DNA of 64,000 bases from Devosia sp. Root413D1 (GTDB lineage Bacteria; Pseudomonadota; Alphaproteobacteria; Rhizobiales; Devosiaceae). The notes beneath the pieces are model-generated. The model searched no databases and was not told where the DNA came from. It saw only the letters and a list, made by a program, of their open reading frames with translations. Position numbers and translations under genes: made by a program. Positions 16,154-25,738 of the stretch are shown piece by piece. The stretch spans positions 124,001 to 188,000 of the forward strand of contig NZ_LMEA01000009.1 in the NCBI RefSeq assembly GCF_001425235.1, given 5' to 3'. Within the stretch, counting starts at the first letter, position 1, and every line of letters begins with the position of its first letter.

Positions 16154-16831
16154 TCAGAAATCGAGATCCGCATATCCGGCTGCCGCCGGCATCCCGGCAA
16201 CGCGGTCGTTGAGCAGGGTGCGGAAGGCCGGACGGGACTTGATCCGGGCGTACCATTGCCGGGTTTCCGGCGAAGTGTCCCACTGCACGTCGCCCAGGTA
16301 GTCGAGGCTGGAGAGGTGCGCCGCGAGCGCGAAATCGGCGAGCGTCATGGTGTCGCCGGCAATCCAGTGCCGGGTGGCGAACAGCCAGTTGAAATAGTGC
16401 AGGTGCTCGGCAAGGTTCGCCTTGGCGACGCGCAGCACGCCTGGCTCGGGCGTCATGCCGCGCTGGTCGCGCTTGACGATCTTTTCCTCGAGCACATAGC
16501 GGGTCACTTCGTCATTGAGCTTGACCAGCACCCATTCGAGCAGCCGCCACATTTCGTTGCGCAGCGCCGCATGCGACGGGAACAGCCCGGCGACCGCGGC
16601 GGGCACATAGCGATCCTCGATGGCGTGGATCACCGCCAGCGTCCCCACCACCGGCGGCTCGCCGTCCTCGGCGAGGATCGGCACCGTCGCCGCCGGATTG
16701 ATCTCGAGCAGCCCCGGCTCACGCCGCCAGGGCTTGATGTCCTCGAGGTCGATGCCGACGCCATATTCGGCGAACATCAGACGGGCGAGGCGGGAGGAGG
16801 GGTCGAGCCTGTGCTGCAGCAACCGTGGCAT
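16154..16831 (-). CDS. Glutathione S-transferase family protein
   Basis: A 225-residue GST: a thioredoxin-like N-terminal domain (about 1-80) with INPAATVPILAEDGEPPVVGTLAVIHAIEDRY carrying the cis-proline and the glutathione-binding region, then an all-helical C-terminal domain ending in MTLADFALAAHLSSLDYLGDVQWD (the N-capping box region). The start MPRLLQHRL at 16831 gives a normal-length protein; the ORF is open to 16873. It precedes queG with a 31-base gap, an arrangement I recall from other Rhizobiales. It is probably a detoxification enzyme of unknown substrate. Confidence 0.88.
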   Translation of the reverse strand: MPRLLQHRLDPSSRLARLMFAEYGVGIDLEDIKPWRREPGLLEINPAATVPILAEDGEPPVVGTLAVIHAIEDRYVPAAVAGLFPSHAALRNEMWRLLEWVLVKLNDEVTRYVLEEKIVKRDQRGMTPEPGVLRVAKANLAEHLHYFNWLFATRHWIAGDTMTLADFALAAHLSSLDYLGDVQWDTSPETRQWYARIKSRPAFRTLLNDRVAGMPAAAGYADLDF

Positions 16832-16928
16832 GCGGTGAAACGATCCTTGCCGATCCTTGGCGGGCCCGGGCAAATCGCGCTAGATGCGACGCTTGCCGCC
16901 CTTCCGGTGGGATGAGTTAGGGGATCAG

Positions 16929-17741
16929 ATGAACGCCGATCAAGGTCTTTTTGTGCCGCTGATCCTAGGGATTATCGAGGGCCTTACCGAATTCCTACCG
17001 GTCTCCTCGACCGCCCACATCCTGCTCGCGGGGCACTTTCTCGGCTTCAACAGCCCGGGCCGGGTGTTCGAGGTGCTGATCCAGCTGGGCGCCATCCTCG
17101 CCATCCTGGTGGTGTATTTCCAGCGCCTGCTCAGCATCGCCAAGGACGCGATCGCGAGGAAACCCGGGGCTCTGCGCTTCATCCTCGGGGTCATTCTCGC
17201 CTCCTTCCCGGCGGCGATCGCCGGCGTGCTGCTGCACGATTTCATCAAGACGGTGATCTACGAAACGCCGGTGGTGTTCTGCGTGTCGCTGATCGTCGGC
17301 GGCATCATCCTGCTCTATGTCGACCAACTGAAGCTCACCCCGAAGTACACAGATATCTACAACTACCCGCCGCTGCTCTGCCTCTATATCGGGCTGTTCC
17401 AGGTGCTGGCGCTGATCCCCGGCGTGTCGCGCTCCGGCTCGACCATTGTCGGCGCGCTGCTCTTGGGCACCGACAAGCGCTCGGCGGCCGAGTTCACCTT
17501 CTTCATCGCCATGCCGATCATGGGCGGGGCGTTCGCCTACGACCTCTACAAGAGCCGCGACTTCATCACTGCCGAACTCGGCGCCGCGGTGATCATCGGC
17601 TTCGCCGCCGCCTTCGTCACCGCCTTCTTCGTGGTGCGCTACCTGCTCGATTTCATTTCGAAGAACGGCTTTGCCGTGTTCGCCTACTGGCGCATCTTCG
17701 TCGGCGCCATCGGGCTATGGGGGATTTTGCTGTTCGGGTGA
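16929..17741 (+). CDS. uppP: Undecaprenyl-diphosphatase
   Basis: UppP (BacA) is an inner-membrane phosphatase that recycles undecaprenyl pyrophosphate to undecaprenyl phosphate, the lipid carrier for peptidoglycan and O-antigen; overproduction confers bacitracin resistance. This 270-residue protein has the two active-site motifs: [17 protein letters not shown] near residue 16 and [10 protein letters not shown] near residue 164. It has about eight membrane segments. The start ATG 16929 gives the standard N terminus; the upstream in-frame Met at 16884 adds a non-homologous piece. It is divergent from gst. Confidence 0.97.
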   Translation: MNADQGLFVPLILGIIEGLTEFLPVSSTAHILLAGHFLGFNSPGRVFEVLIQLGAILAILVVYFQRLLSIAKDAIARKPGALRFILGVILASFPAAIAGVLLHDFIKTVIYETPVVFCVSLIVGGIILLYVDQLKLTPKYTDIYNYPPLLCLYIGLFQVLALIPGVSRSGSTIVGALLLGTDKRSAAEFTFFIAMPIMGGAFAYDLYKSRDFITAELGAAVIIGFAAAFVTAFFVVRYLLDFISKNGFAVFAYWRIFVGAIGLWGILLFG

Positions 17742-17791
17742 GTGACGCTTCCGCCGGTGGGGGGCAGCCCGCACCGGACCCTCGGGTACGA

Positions 17792-18514
17792 CTACCCCGC
17801 CATCGCCGCCTTGAACGCGCGCACCACTGCCGGGTCAGTACGCCGGCGCGTCTCCGCCGCAAAGCCGAGCCGCACCGCCGGGGCGCTGCTGGCCGGGCCG
17901 GGTGAGGCGCAGGAGCTGTGCACTTCGTCGACCGGCACCGCGGCGAGCAGCGCGCCGACATTGGCGGGCGTCAGCCCCGAGCCGGCCATGATCTTGATCC
18001 GCCCACGCGCCGTGGTCAGCGCCGTGGCGATATTGTCGACCCCATCGAGCGCCACATGCACGCCGCCCGAGGTGAGGATGCGCTCGAACTTGAGTGCGAT
18101 CGCCGCTTCCGTCGCCTCGGCGAAATCCGGCACCAGGTCGATCGCCCGATGCAGGGTCGAGCCGAGCCCCTCGGCCTGCTCCTGCAGGCGGGCCAGCACC
18201 TTGAGATCGAGTTCGCCATTCGGCAGTGACGCCCCCAGCACCACGCCGGCGAGGCCGGCGGCGCGGATAGCGTCGATATCGCCGAGCATGGCGTCGAGGT
18301 CGGCGCCGTCGCAGACGAAGTCGCCGCTGCGCGGCCGGACGATGGCGTAAACCGGAATCGGCGCCGTCGCGGCGAGCCGCATCAGGCCGGCCGACGGGGT
18401 GAGGCCGCCCAGTTCGAGCCCCGAGCAGAGTTCGATCCGGTCGCCGCCGCCGGCAATGGCGGCAGCGAGGCTTTGCGGGTCGGCGACGCAGACTTCCAGC
18501 AGGCGAGCACTCAC
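17792..18514 (-). CDS. cutC: CutC family protein
   Basis: A 240-residue TIM-barrel protein of the CutC family, historically called copper homeostasis protein, though the copper role is disputed. Typical family stretches are LEVCVADPQSLAAAIAGGGDRIELCSGLELGGLTPS at the N terminus, VYAIVRPRSGDFV, LHRAIDLV, ILTSGG and IMAGSGLTPANV. The start overlaps the stop of the ROK kinase by four bases, so the two are translationally coupled. In several bacteria cutC sits among amino-sugar genes, and here too the partner is a sugar kinase. That suggests a role in sugar metabolism more than in copper handling. Confidence 0.92.
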   Translation of the reverse strand: MSARLLEVCVADPQSLAAAIAGGGDRIELCSGLELGGLTPSAGLMRLAATAPIPVYAIVRPRSGDFVCDGADLDAMLGDIDAIRAAGLAGVVLGASLPNGELDLKVLARLQEQAEGLGSTLHRAIDLVPDFAEATEAAIALKFERILTSGGVHVALDGVDNIATALTTARGRIKIMAGSGLTPANVGALLAAVPVDEVHSSCASPGPASSAPAVRLGFAAETRRRTDPAVVRAFKAAMAG

Positions 18515-19428
18515 GCGGCGTTCTCCGTAAAACCGAGGATAGCGGCCCCGACGAGGCCGGGCTCTAGCGTGAGTCGCGAGGGCACCACCAGCGGGTCGCT
18601 GAGCCGGCGCAGGATGCGCTGGCGCACGGCGGTGTCGAGCAGCGCGATGAACTCCGGCGCCTTGCCGAGCCCGCCGCCCACCGGCACGATGCTGGCGCCG
18701 ATGACATTGACCACCAGTGCTAAAGGTCCGGCGAGCAGGTCGATCTGCACCTCGATGGTGCGGGTCGCCTGGAGGTCGCCAGCCTGCCAGGCCTCGACGA
18801 TGGCGGTGCTCGGCAGATCAATGCCGAAGAGGTGCTTGTGCAGCCGCTCCATGCCGCGCGCCGCGCCCACCGCGTCGACGCAGCCCACCTGGCCGCAGCC
18901 GCAGGCAATGCGCGGGATATCGACCGGCGGGTTGCCCGCCGAGGTCGCGGCCACCGGCCCGTGCCCCCATTCGCCGGCAAAGCCTCCGGCGCCATTGACG
19001 ACGCGACCATCGATGACGATGCCGCCGCCCACCCCGGTGCCAAGGATGGCGCCGAAGACGATGCGATGCCCGCGACCGGCGCCCTCGATGGCTTCGGCCA
19101 GCGCGAAGCAGTCGGCATCGTTGGCGATGAACACCGGGCGGCCGAGCTCCGTTGCGAGGTCGGTCGAGAGCGTGCGGCCATCGATGCAGGGGATATTGGC
19201 GCAGGTGATGATGTCGGTGACCGGATCGACCACGCCGGTGATCGAGATGGCGATCGGCGTGCCCGCCGGTGCGCCGGCTGCGTCGGCGACGCCACGGATG
19301 GCGGCGACAAAGGCGTCGAAGTCGTCGAGCGGTGTCGGCACCCGGCCCAGCGGCGTCAGCTCGGCGGGGTTTTTGGCCAGCGCCGCCTTGATCCCGGAGC
19401 CGCCAATATCGAAGCAGATAATCATCAC
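18511..19428 (-). CDS. ROK family sugar kinase, N-acetylglucosamine-kinase-like
   Basis: A 305-residue ROK-family ATP-dependent sugar kinase. It has the phosphate-1 loop CFDIGGSGIKAAL at residue 5, the catalytic NDADCFALAEA, GTGVGGGIVIDG, the EWGH substrate motif, and a zinc-binding cluster CGCGQVGCVDAVG close to the classical CxCGxxGCxE. This combination is typical of N-acetylglucosamine or N-acetylmannosamine kinases and of ROK glucokinases. It is coupled to cutC and divergent from a LacI regulator 83 bases away. With the glycosylasparaginase operon next door, GlcNAc is an attractive substrate, but that is an inference. Confidence 0.88.
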   Translation of the reverse strand: MMIICFDIGGSGIKAALAKNPAELTPLGRVPTPLDDFDAFVAAIRGVADAAGAPAGTPIAISITGVVDPVTDIITCANIPCIDGRTLSTDLATELGRPVFIANDADCFALAEAIEGAGRGHRIVFGAILGTGVGGGIVIDGRVVNGAGGFAGEWGHGPVAATSAGNPPVDIPRIACGCGQVGCVDAVGAARGMERLHKHLFGIDLPSTAIVEAWQAGDLQATRTIEVQIDLLAGPLALVVNVIGASIVPVGGGLGKAPEFIALLDTAVRQRILRRLSDPLVVPSRLTLEPGLVGAAILGFTENAA

Positions 19429-19458
19429 TGTTGAGTGCTTTCTAACGAGCAGGCATCT

Positions 19459-19473
19459 ACGTTCGTCGAACGT
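19459..19473. promoter_or_regulatory. Candidate operator between ROK kinase and LacI gene
   Basis: ACGTTCGTCGAACGT is a perfect 15-base palindrome around one central base, placed in the 83-base gap between the divergent kinase and regulator genes. Position and symmetry fit an operator for autoregulation, although it differs from the LacI-type site upstream of the transporter operon. Confidence 0.4.
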
Positions 19474-19511
19474 GGCCGACTCGGGCCGCGCGGAAGGTGC
19501 GATGACGGATA

Positions 19512-20513
19512 ATGGTTGAACAGGCCCGGCAGCAGGCGACCCCCACCATCGACGATGTCGCGGCTCTCGCCGGGGTGTCCCGCGCCGTGGCGTCGCGCGC
19601 GCTCTCGTCCGAAAAGCGGCCGGTCTCGGCGGAAAAGCGCGAGCGGGTGCTGCAGGCGGCGGCCGAGCTCGGCTATCGCGTCAACCTCTTGGCGCAGAGC
19701 CTCACCACCAAGACGGTCAATCTGATCGCCGTGGTGGTCAACCACATCCACGACCTCTCGGACCTCGACCTGTTCGATCGGCTCTTGGCCGAGACCCAGG
19801 CGATCGGCAAGCAGGTGATCCTGATCCGCGTCGGCTCGGTCGACAAGGTCGAGGAGTTCCTGCGCCAGGGCGTCGCCTACCATGTCGACGCGGCGCTGGT
19901 GTTCTCTGATTTCGCAGATGCCGAGACGGTGCGGAAGATGTTCCGCTCTGATCTCGTGGTAATGCTCAATGGCCGGCACGACCGGCTGTCGCCGACGGTG
20001 ATCCCCGACGAGGCGATGGGCATCCACCAGGCCGTCGCCGACGCGGCGCAGCACGGGGTAAAGACCGCGGCGCTGGTCACCGGCCGTGCCTCCTCGCTGG
20101 TCGAACAGGCGCGGATCGCGTCCTATCTCAGCGCTTTCAGTCAGCATGGCATCGAGCTCGTCCAGACCGTCCAGGGTGATTATTCCTATCAGAGCGGGCA
20201 CGCCGCAGCGCCCGCGGTTGTCGGCTTCGATTGCCCCGATGCCGTGTTCTGCACCTCGGACGCCATGGCGATGGGCATTCTGGACGTCTGCCGCGAGGAT
20301 TTCCCCGGCAACCGTCCGACCCGTTTCCGGCTCTACGGCTTCGACAACCTGTCGCTGACCGATTTTGATGCCTACCCGATCTCGTCCATCGGCTACGACA
20401 AGGCCGACTACGTGCGCCAGATGGTGCGCTTCCTCGCCGACCCCACGGCGTTCACGCCGGGCCAGCCACCGGTGCTGATCCCGACGCGGTTCGTGCCGCG
20501 GAAGACCAGCTAA
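19512..20513 (+). CDS. LacI family transcriptional regulator
   Basis: A 333-residue LacI/GalR regulator. The helix-turn-helix TIDDVAALAGVSRAVASRAL lies at about 11-30, with the hinge helix AAELGYRVNLLAQSLTTK at 50-67, and the rest is a periplasmic-binding-protein-like effector domain ending with the usual GFDNLSLTDF...SSIGYDKADY. LacI proteins bind palindromes of the form TGAAACC-GGTTTCA; exactly such a site lies at the promoter of the transporter operon starting at 24525. It therefore probably represses that operon and the divergent ROK-cutC genes. Inducer unknown, perhaps an amino sugar or its phosphate. Confidence 0.93.
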   Translation: MVEQARQQATPTIDDVAALAGVSRAVASRALSSEKRPVSAEKRERVLQAAAELGYRVNLLAQSLTTKTVNLIAVVVNHIHDLSDLDLFDRLLAETQAIGKQVILIRVGSVDKVEEFLRQGVAYHVDAALVFSDFADAETVRKMFRSDLVVMLNGRHDRLSPTVIPDEAMGIHQAVADAAQHGVKTAALVTGRASSLVEQARIASYLSAFSQHGIELVQTVQGDYSYQSGHAAAPAVVGFDCPDAVFCTSDAMAMGILDVCREDFPGNRPTRFRLYGFDNLSLTDFDAYPISSIGYDKADYVRQMVRFLADPTAFTPGQPPVLIPTRFVPRKTS

Positions 20514-20539
20514 GCTCGCAGTAGACCTCCATCCTCACC

Positions 20540-20659
20540 GGTGGTGGGGAAATATCGGTTGCCCACCACCACGCTTGAATACTGGCGAAGGTAGTGGAGG
20601 CGGCGGCTGCCACCACCACCCCCACAAATGGTTCCGGGCCGCCTTGGGGGACGGCCCGG
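20540..20659. repeat. Hairpins between convergent genes, possible terminators
   Basis: The 197-base gap between lacI and the binding-protein gene holds GGTGGTGGG/CCCACCACC (20540-20548, 20562-20570; perfect 9-bp stem), a GTGG-rich imperfect hairpin (20594-20618), and CCGGGCCG/CGGCCCGG (20634-20641, 20652-20659; perfect 8-bp stem). None has a T-run, so intrinsic termination is uncertain. It may be an unlisted dispersed repeat. Confidence 0.45.
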
Positions 20660-20710
20660 CATTCGGCTGGAGCAGCGGCAAAGGGAGACCGGCGCCGCCC
20701 CGGCCAGTTC

Positions 20711-21502
20711 TTACCAGAGCGCGATCAGCTCGGGCGGATTGGCGGTCTCGCCCCACCACTTCTTGTAGTTCGCCGCGTAAGCGCCCGACTGGATGTAATC
20801 GGACACGAACATGTCGAGCCAGCGCACGAATTCCGGATCGCCCTTGGCGACGGCAATGCCGATCGGGTCGTTCGAATAGAGGCCCGGAAGGGTCACGAGG
20901 CTCGGGTTCTTGGTGGCGAGATAGTCGAGCAGCGACGAGTCTTCGATCGCCGCGTCGACGCGCTTCTGCTGCAGCTGCAGCACGCCATCGGGCGCGAACT
21001 GGTCGACATAGACCAGCTCGGCGGTCGGCACGGCGGTCTTGATGAAGGTCTCGCCGGTGGTGCCGCGGCCGACGACGATCTTCTTGCCGGCGAGGCCTTC
21101 GAGCGAAGTGATGCCCGAGTCGGCCTGGACGATGACGCGCAGGCCCGCGCGGTTATAGGGGATGGTGAAGTTCACCGACTTGGCGCGCTCGAGCGTCGCC
21201 GAGGTGTTGGCGACCACGATATCGAGCTGGCCCGAGACCAGCATCGAGATGCGGGCGTCACCCGACACGTCGGTGAATTCCACCGGCACGCCGAGCTTGG
21301 TGGCGATCATGTTGGCGACGTCGACGTCGTAGCCGACCGGGTTGTTCTGGTCGTCGCGGAAGCCGATCGGCTCGCCGCCGAGCGATACGCCGATGCGCAC
21401 GACATTGCGGCCACGGATATCGTCGAGCATGCCGGCAAAGGCCGGGACGGCCGTGGTGGCGACGAGCGCCAGCGCGGCGATGGCAGTCAGAATACGCTTC
21501 AT
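20711..21502 (-). CDS. Amino acid ABC transporter substrate-binding protein (family 3)
   Basis: A 263-residue periplasmic binding protein with a signal peptide (KRILTAIAALALVATTAVPAFA, cleavage near residue 22). The mature protein is a family-3 polar-amino-acid receptor: VVRIGVSLGGEPIGFRDDQNNPVGYDVDVANMIATKLGV, DARISMLVSGQLDIVVANTSATLERAKSVNFTIPY and the ligand-binding Arg segment. It is the last gene of a leftward operon after two permeases, an ATPase and a glycosylasparaginase-type hydrolase. This suggests it captures an asparagine derivative. Confidence 0.93.
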   Translation of the reverse strand: MKRILTAIAALALVATTAVPAFAGMLDDIRGRNVVRIGVSLGGEPIGFRDDQNNPVGYDVDVANMIATKLGVPVEFTDVSGDARISMLVSGQLDIVVANTSATLERAKSVNFTIPYNRAGLRVIVQADSGITSLEGLAGKKIVVGRGTTGETFIKTAVPTAELVYVDQFAPDGVLQLQQKRVDAAIEDSSLLDYLATKNPSLVTLPGLYSNDPIGIAVAKGDPEFVRWLDMFVSDYIQSGAYAANYKKWWGETANPPELIALW

Positions 21503-21521
21503 GGGTTGGTTCCTCTCCTTG

Positions 21522-22439
21522 TCAGATAGTCTTCGCTGCGCGGAGTTCTGCTTCCGGCATCGAGTCGTCCCAGAGCCAGTAGCGGATCTCGCCCTGGCAC
21601 CTGAAATTGAACACTTCGTGGTTGCCCTTGGCGTCGACGGCGTGGATCACCACCCCGCCAAGGAACCCGTCGGTGAGTTCGCTGAGCTCGTCGACCGCGA
21701 GCTTGACCGCATCGCTGAGCGAATAACCGAGCTTCATGGCGAGGACGATGGTGCGGCTGGTGGCGCAGCGCATCGTCATCTCGCCGGTATGGGTACAGGC
21801 CGCGGCGCCGTAACGGCTGTCGGCATAAAAGCCGGCGCCGGGGATCGGGCTGTCGCCGAGCCGGCCCGGATATTTCCAGGCCCAGCCCGAGGTCGAGGTC
21901 GCGGCATGGATGCCACGCGCCGGGTCGGCGCTGAGATAGACCGTGGTGTCGCGCACCCGCTCCGGATCGGTGATGGTCTTGAGCAGCGGCGCCAGCGGGG
22001 TGTTGGGGAAAGCCGCCTTCTGCTCCGGCGTCATTTCCTGTTCGAGCCGCTCCCACCAGACCCGTTTACTATCCTCGAGCAGCACATCGTCGACTGAGAA
22101 ACCGGTTTCAGTGGCAAAGCGACGAGCGCCCGCGCCGGTCAGCATGACATGCGGCAGTTGCTTCATCACCTCGTGGGCCAGCCGGGCTACCGGGATGGTG
22201 TCGGGCACTGCGCCGACGCTGCCGACTTCGCGCGTCGTGCCGTCCATCACCGCGGCATCGCACTCCATCACACCAAGCATATTGGGCCAGCCGCCATGGC
22301 CGACGCTGCGCACCTTGGTTTCGGCTTCGACTTTCGAAATGCCGGCGACCATGGCCGTCAGGCTGTCGCTGCCCGAGCGCAGCATCTCGATGGTCGTCGG
22401 GATGCCGGGCCAGCCTTCCGCATTGGCGATGAACAACAT
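21522..22439 (-). CDS. N(4)-(beta-N-acetylglucosaminyl)-L-asparaginase / isoaspartyl peptidase family
   Basis: A 305-residue Ntn-hydrolase of the glycosylasparaginase family. Members are cleaved in two before a threonine that becomes the nucleophile and split GlcNAc-Asn or beta-aspartyl bonds. The processing site here is RVRDTTVYLS, with Thr165 after Asp164; the common His before DT is Arg. The following TSTSGWAWKYPGRLGDSPIPGAGFYAD and ACTHTGE are strongly conserved family blocks. Product chemistry would be aspartate plus an amino sugar or ammonia. It lies inside an amino-acid ABC transporter operon, five bases after the ATPase gene, so the imported solute is probably its substrate. Confidence 0.88.
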   Translation of the reverse strand: MLFIANAEGWPGIPTTIEMLRSGSDSLTAMVAGISKVEAETKVRSVGHGGWPNMLGVMECDAAVMDGTTREVGSVGAVPDTIPVARLAHEVMKQLPHVMLTGAGARRFATETGFSVDDVLLEDSKRVWWERLEQEMTPEQKAAFPNTPLAPLLKTITDPERVRDTTVYLSADPARGIHAATSTSGWAWKYPGRLGDSPIPGAGFYADSRYGAAACTHTGEMTMRCATSRTIVLAMKLGYSLSDAVKLAVDELSELTDGFLGGVVIHAVDAKGNHEVFNFRCQGEIRYWLWDDSMPEAELRAAKTI

Positions 22440-22444
22440 GGTGG

Positions 22445-23179
<735 letters not shown>

Positions 23180-23182
23180 GCT

Positions 23183-23854
23183 TCAGAGGCCCCGGAAGGC
23201 GCTGTGCGCCCGCAGACGTTTTTCGGCCCAGGCGCCCAGCGAGGCGACCGCCTTGGCGGCGAGGTAGTAGAGGATGCCGACCGCGGTCCACACGATGAAC
23301 GGCTTCAGCGTCCTCAAGTTGAGCGTGGCGCCGATCTTGGCGAGGTCGAGCACGCCGATCACCGAGATCAGCGAGGTGACCTGCAGCTGGTTGACCAGCA
23401 GCGCCGTCAGCGGTCCGATCGAGAAGGCGGCGGCCTGCGGCGCGATCACGTGGCGCAGTACCTGCCAGCGGCTGAGCCCGAACACCCGCGCCGCCTCGAC
23501 CTGGTCGCGCCCGATCGATTCGATCGACGACACCGCGATGACGTAGACAAAGGCCGCGGTATTGGCCGAGAGCGTCACGATCGCCGCCTGCACCGGCGTC
23601 ACGTTGACGTGGAAGAACGCCGGAAAGCCGAAGAACACCAGGAACAGCTGCACCAGCACCGGCGAGTTCTTCAGGATCTCCGAAACGAAGGTGACGAGCT
23701 GCATCAGCACCGGCACGCGGTAGAACCGCACGATGCCCCACAGCACGCCGACCGCGAGCCCGATCAGCGAGGTGACGAGGAACAGCCCCACAGTGACCCC
23801 GAGGCCCTGCAGCAGCAGCACGATATCGTAGGGGGTGAACTCGGCGAAACGCAT
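23183..23854 (-). CDS. Amino acid ABC transporter permease
   Basis: A 223-residue inner-membrane permease of the HisM/GlnP type, with about five membrane segments and the cytoplasmic coupling motif EAARVFGLSRWQVLRHVIAPQAA (EAA loop, about 130-152) that docks onto the ATPase. It starts at 23854, overlapping the stop of the first permease by one base. The two permeases probably form the heterodimeric channel. Confidence 0.93.
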   Translation of the reverse strand: MRFAEFTPYDIVLLLQGLGVTVGLFLVTSLIGLAVGVLWGIVRFYRVPVLMQLVTFVSEILKNSPVLVQLFLVFFGFPAFFHVNVTPVQAAIVTLSANTAAFVYVIAVSSIESIGRDQVEAARVFGLSRWQVLRHVIAPQAAAFSIGPLTALLVNQLQVTSLISVIGVLDLAKIGATLNLRTLKPFIVWTAVGILYYLAAKAVASLGAWAEKRLRAHSAFRGL

Positions 23855-24525
23855 CAGCTCACCTGTTCCTGGAGGTCGCGGTTGAGGCGGCGGTGCAGGA
23901 GGGTAATCCCCAGCGACACCAGGTAGGTCAGCGCCGCATAGACCACCAGCAGCACGACATAGACTTCGAACGGCCGGAAGGTATCGGAGGCGACGATCTT
24001 GGCCTGCCCGGTCAGCTCGTTGAGCGTGATGGTCGAGAGGATCGATGAGGTGAGGATCATGTTGATCAGCACCGAGCCGAGCGGCCGCACCGAGGTCCGC
24101 AGCGCAATCGGCAGCACGATGCGGGTGAAGGTGACGCGCTTCGAAAGCCCGCTGACCTCCGCTGCTTCGAGGATGCCGTTATCGATGGCGAGGATGCCGG
24201 CGCGGATCGCATCCGACGCATAGGCGCCGCCGGCGATCGACAGCGCCACCACACCGGTGGTGAAGGCGTCGATGTAAATGCCGATTTCGGGCAGGCCGTA
24301 ATAGAAGAAGAACAGCTGCACGATGAACGGGATATTGCGGAACAGGTCGACATAGAGGAAAGCCAGCCGGCTGATCCACTTGCTCGACGAGGTGCGCGCG
24401 ATGGCGACCAGCATGCCGAGGATGACGCTGCCCACCAGCGCCAGGGCGCAGGCTTCGAGCGTCAATAGCGCCCCCTCGGCCAGAAAGCCGAGATGTGGAA
24501 TGAGAATGGTGAGATCGAGCCGCAC
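23854..24525 (-). CDS. Amino acid ABC transporter permease
   Basis: The first gene of the transporter operon, a 223-residue permease with about five membrane segments. The EAA loop is LEAAEVSGLSKRVTFTRIVLPIALR, and LFRNIPFIVQLFFFYYGLPEIG is a typical HisMQ-family segment. Its start codon lies 15 bases from a perfect LacI-type palindrome (24541-24556), so the operon is likely repressed by the LacI protein encoded at 19512. The two permeases are equal in length but clearly different in sequence. Confidence 0.93.
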   Translation of the reverse strand: MRLDLTILIPHLGFLAEGALLTLEACALALVGSVILGMLVAIARTSSSKWISRLAFLYVDLFRNIPFIVQLFFFYYGLPEIGIYIDAFTTGVVALSIAGGAYASDAIRAGILAIDNGILEAAEVSGLSKRVTFTRIVLPIALRTSVRPLGSVLINMILTSSILSTITLNELTGQAKIVASDTFRPFEVYVVLLVVYAALTYLVSLGITLLHRRLNRDLQEQVS

Positions 24526-24540
24526 GTGCCCTCCCGCCGA

Positions 24541-24556
24541 GTGAAACCGGTTTCAC
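24541..24556. promoter_or_regulatory. LacI/GalR-type operator of the transporter operon
   Basis: GTGAAACCGGTTTCAC is a perfect 16-base palindrome with the central CG step typical of LacI-family sites. It covers the expected transcription start region, just downstream of the -10 element, where a repressor would block initiation. The likely binder is the LacI protein at 19512-20513. Confidence 0.8.
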
Positions 24557-24582
24557 TTTATGTGACAGTTCGGCAATGTCAA
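24555..24582 (-). promoter_or_regulatory. Sigma-70-type promoter of the transporter operon
   Basis: On the minus strand a perfect -35 TTGACA (24577-24582) is separated by 16 bases from TAAAGT (24555-24560) as -10. The LacI-type operator overlaps the downstream edge of the -10. Confidence 0.65.
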
Positions 24583-24747
24583 GCAGGGTATCAGACCAGT
24601 CCGGCAGGTGTTCGGCCAGTGCGGAACCGAACACACGCCGCCGTGATCGGCATTGGATGTGAAGTGTGACCCCAATGCACTCGACAAGTGACCTCGCTTT
24701 TTGCTGGTAGACACCCTGATATTGCCACTCTTGTTGCGAGACCCGTT

Positions 24748-25407
24748 TTGACCACCCGCCGCCTGTTCCTGATCGGGGGCGCCGCCCTGGCGCTCAGTGC
24801 CTGTTCCTCCACCGGCAAGCGCGACCTCACCGCGCGAACCAACGTGATCCAGGTCGACGAGCCGTGGGCCAGCTACTATTCGATGAAGACCAACGAGCCG
24901 TTCCCGGTTCCTGGCATCGACATCCGCAAGATCCCGCAGCAGTTCTGGCGCCAGGAAGTCGATTATGCCGGCAACGAGAAGCCGGGCACCATCGTCGTCA
25001 ACACCTCCGAGCGCTTCCTCTACCTGGTGCAGCCAGGTGGCCGCGCCATGCGCTACGGCGTCGGCGTCGGGCGTGAGGAGGGGCTCAACTTCCGCGGTTC
25101 GGCGGTGATCGCCCGCAAGGCCGAGTGGCCGCGCTGGACCCCCACCGCCAACATGATCAAGACCCAGCCCGAGCGTTACGGTCCGGTGGCCGCCGGCCTC
25201 GAGCCAGGGCTCAAGAACCCGCTCGGCCCGCGCGCCCTCTATCTCTATCGCAACGGCAAGGACACGCATTTCCGCCTGCATGGCACGCTCGAGCCCTACA
25301 CCATCGGGCAGTCGGTTTCGTCGGGCTGCATCCGCCTGATCAACCAGGATATCATCGATCTCTATAGCCGCGTCTCCACCGGCACCCGGGTGATCGTCAC
25401 CGGCTGA
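24748..25407 (+). CDS. L,D-transpeptidase (YkuD domain) lipoprotein
   Basis: A 219-residue L,D-transpeptidase of the ErfK/YbiS/YkuD family, which makes 3-3 peptidoglycan cross-links or anchors proteins to the wall. From a TTG start at 24748 it has a short signal peptide TTRRLFLIGGAALALSAC with a lipobox and lipidated Cys19. The catalytic region is RLHGT...SVSSGCIRL with nucleophile Cys194. A longer reading from GTG 24688 adds 20 residues that bury the signal sequence, so I prefer the TTG. It is a single gene, divergent from the transporter operon. Confidence 0.88.
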   Translation: MTTRRLFLIGGAALALSACSSTGKRDLTARTNVIQVDEPWASYYSMKTNEPFPVPGIDIRKIPQQFWRQEVDYAGNEKPGTIVVNTSERFLYLVQPGGRAMRYGVGVGREEGLNFRGSAVIARKAEWPRWTPTANMIKTQPERYGPVAAGLEPGLKNPLGPRALYLYRNGKDTHFRLHGTLEPYTIGQSVSSGCIRLINQDIIDLYSRVSTGTRVIVTG

Positions 25408-25486
25408 TCGACCGGTCTGCTCCCGACGCGCCGCGTTGGGCCACCGAGTAAGCGAACCGACGCTGTGCAAGTCCCCCAAACTCGGT

Positions 25487-25565
25487 GTCATCCCAGCGAA
25501 AGCTGGGACCCAACTATCAGCTGGTGCTGGCGGTGAGATGGGTCCCTGCTTTCGCAGGGATGACC
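25487..25565. repeat. R1 paired REP-like palindrome in a 331-base gene-free gap
   Basis: The gap 25408-25738 holds GTCATCCCAGCGAAAGCTGGG and, inverted, TCCCTGCTTTCGCAGGGATGAC. A third partial hairpin, GCGGGGATAACCCCG, lies near 25607-25622. Apart from these R1 units and the ribosome-binding site of the next gene I see nothing in the gap. Confidence 0.85.
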
Positions 25566-25738
25566 GCCGGTGGGTGGGGCGCGACCATAACTTAGCGCCC
25601 ATGTGCTTTCGCGGGGATAACCCCGTGGGCAGGCCCGTCTGAAGTGCCACACCTCCCCATCCGGGCAGGGCGCTCCAGGACAGGGTGACAAATCCCGTTC
25701 CGCTCATCATTATGGCCCTCCCGGAATCAGCGGTGGGG

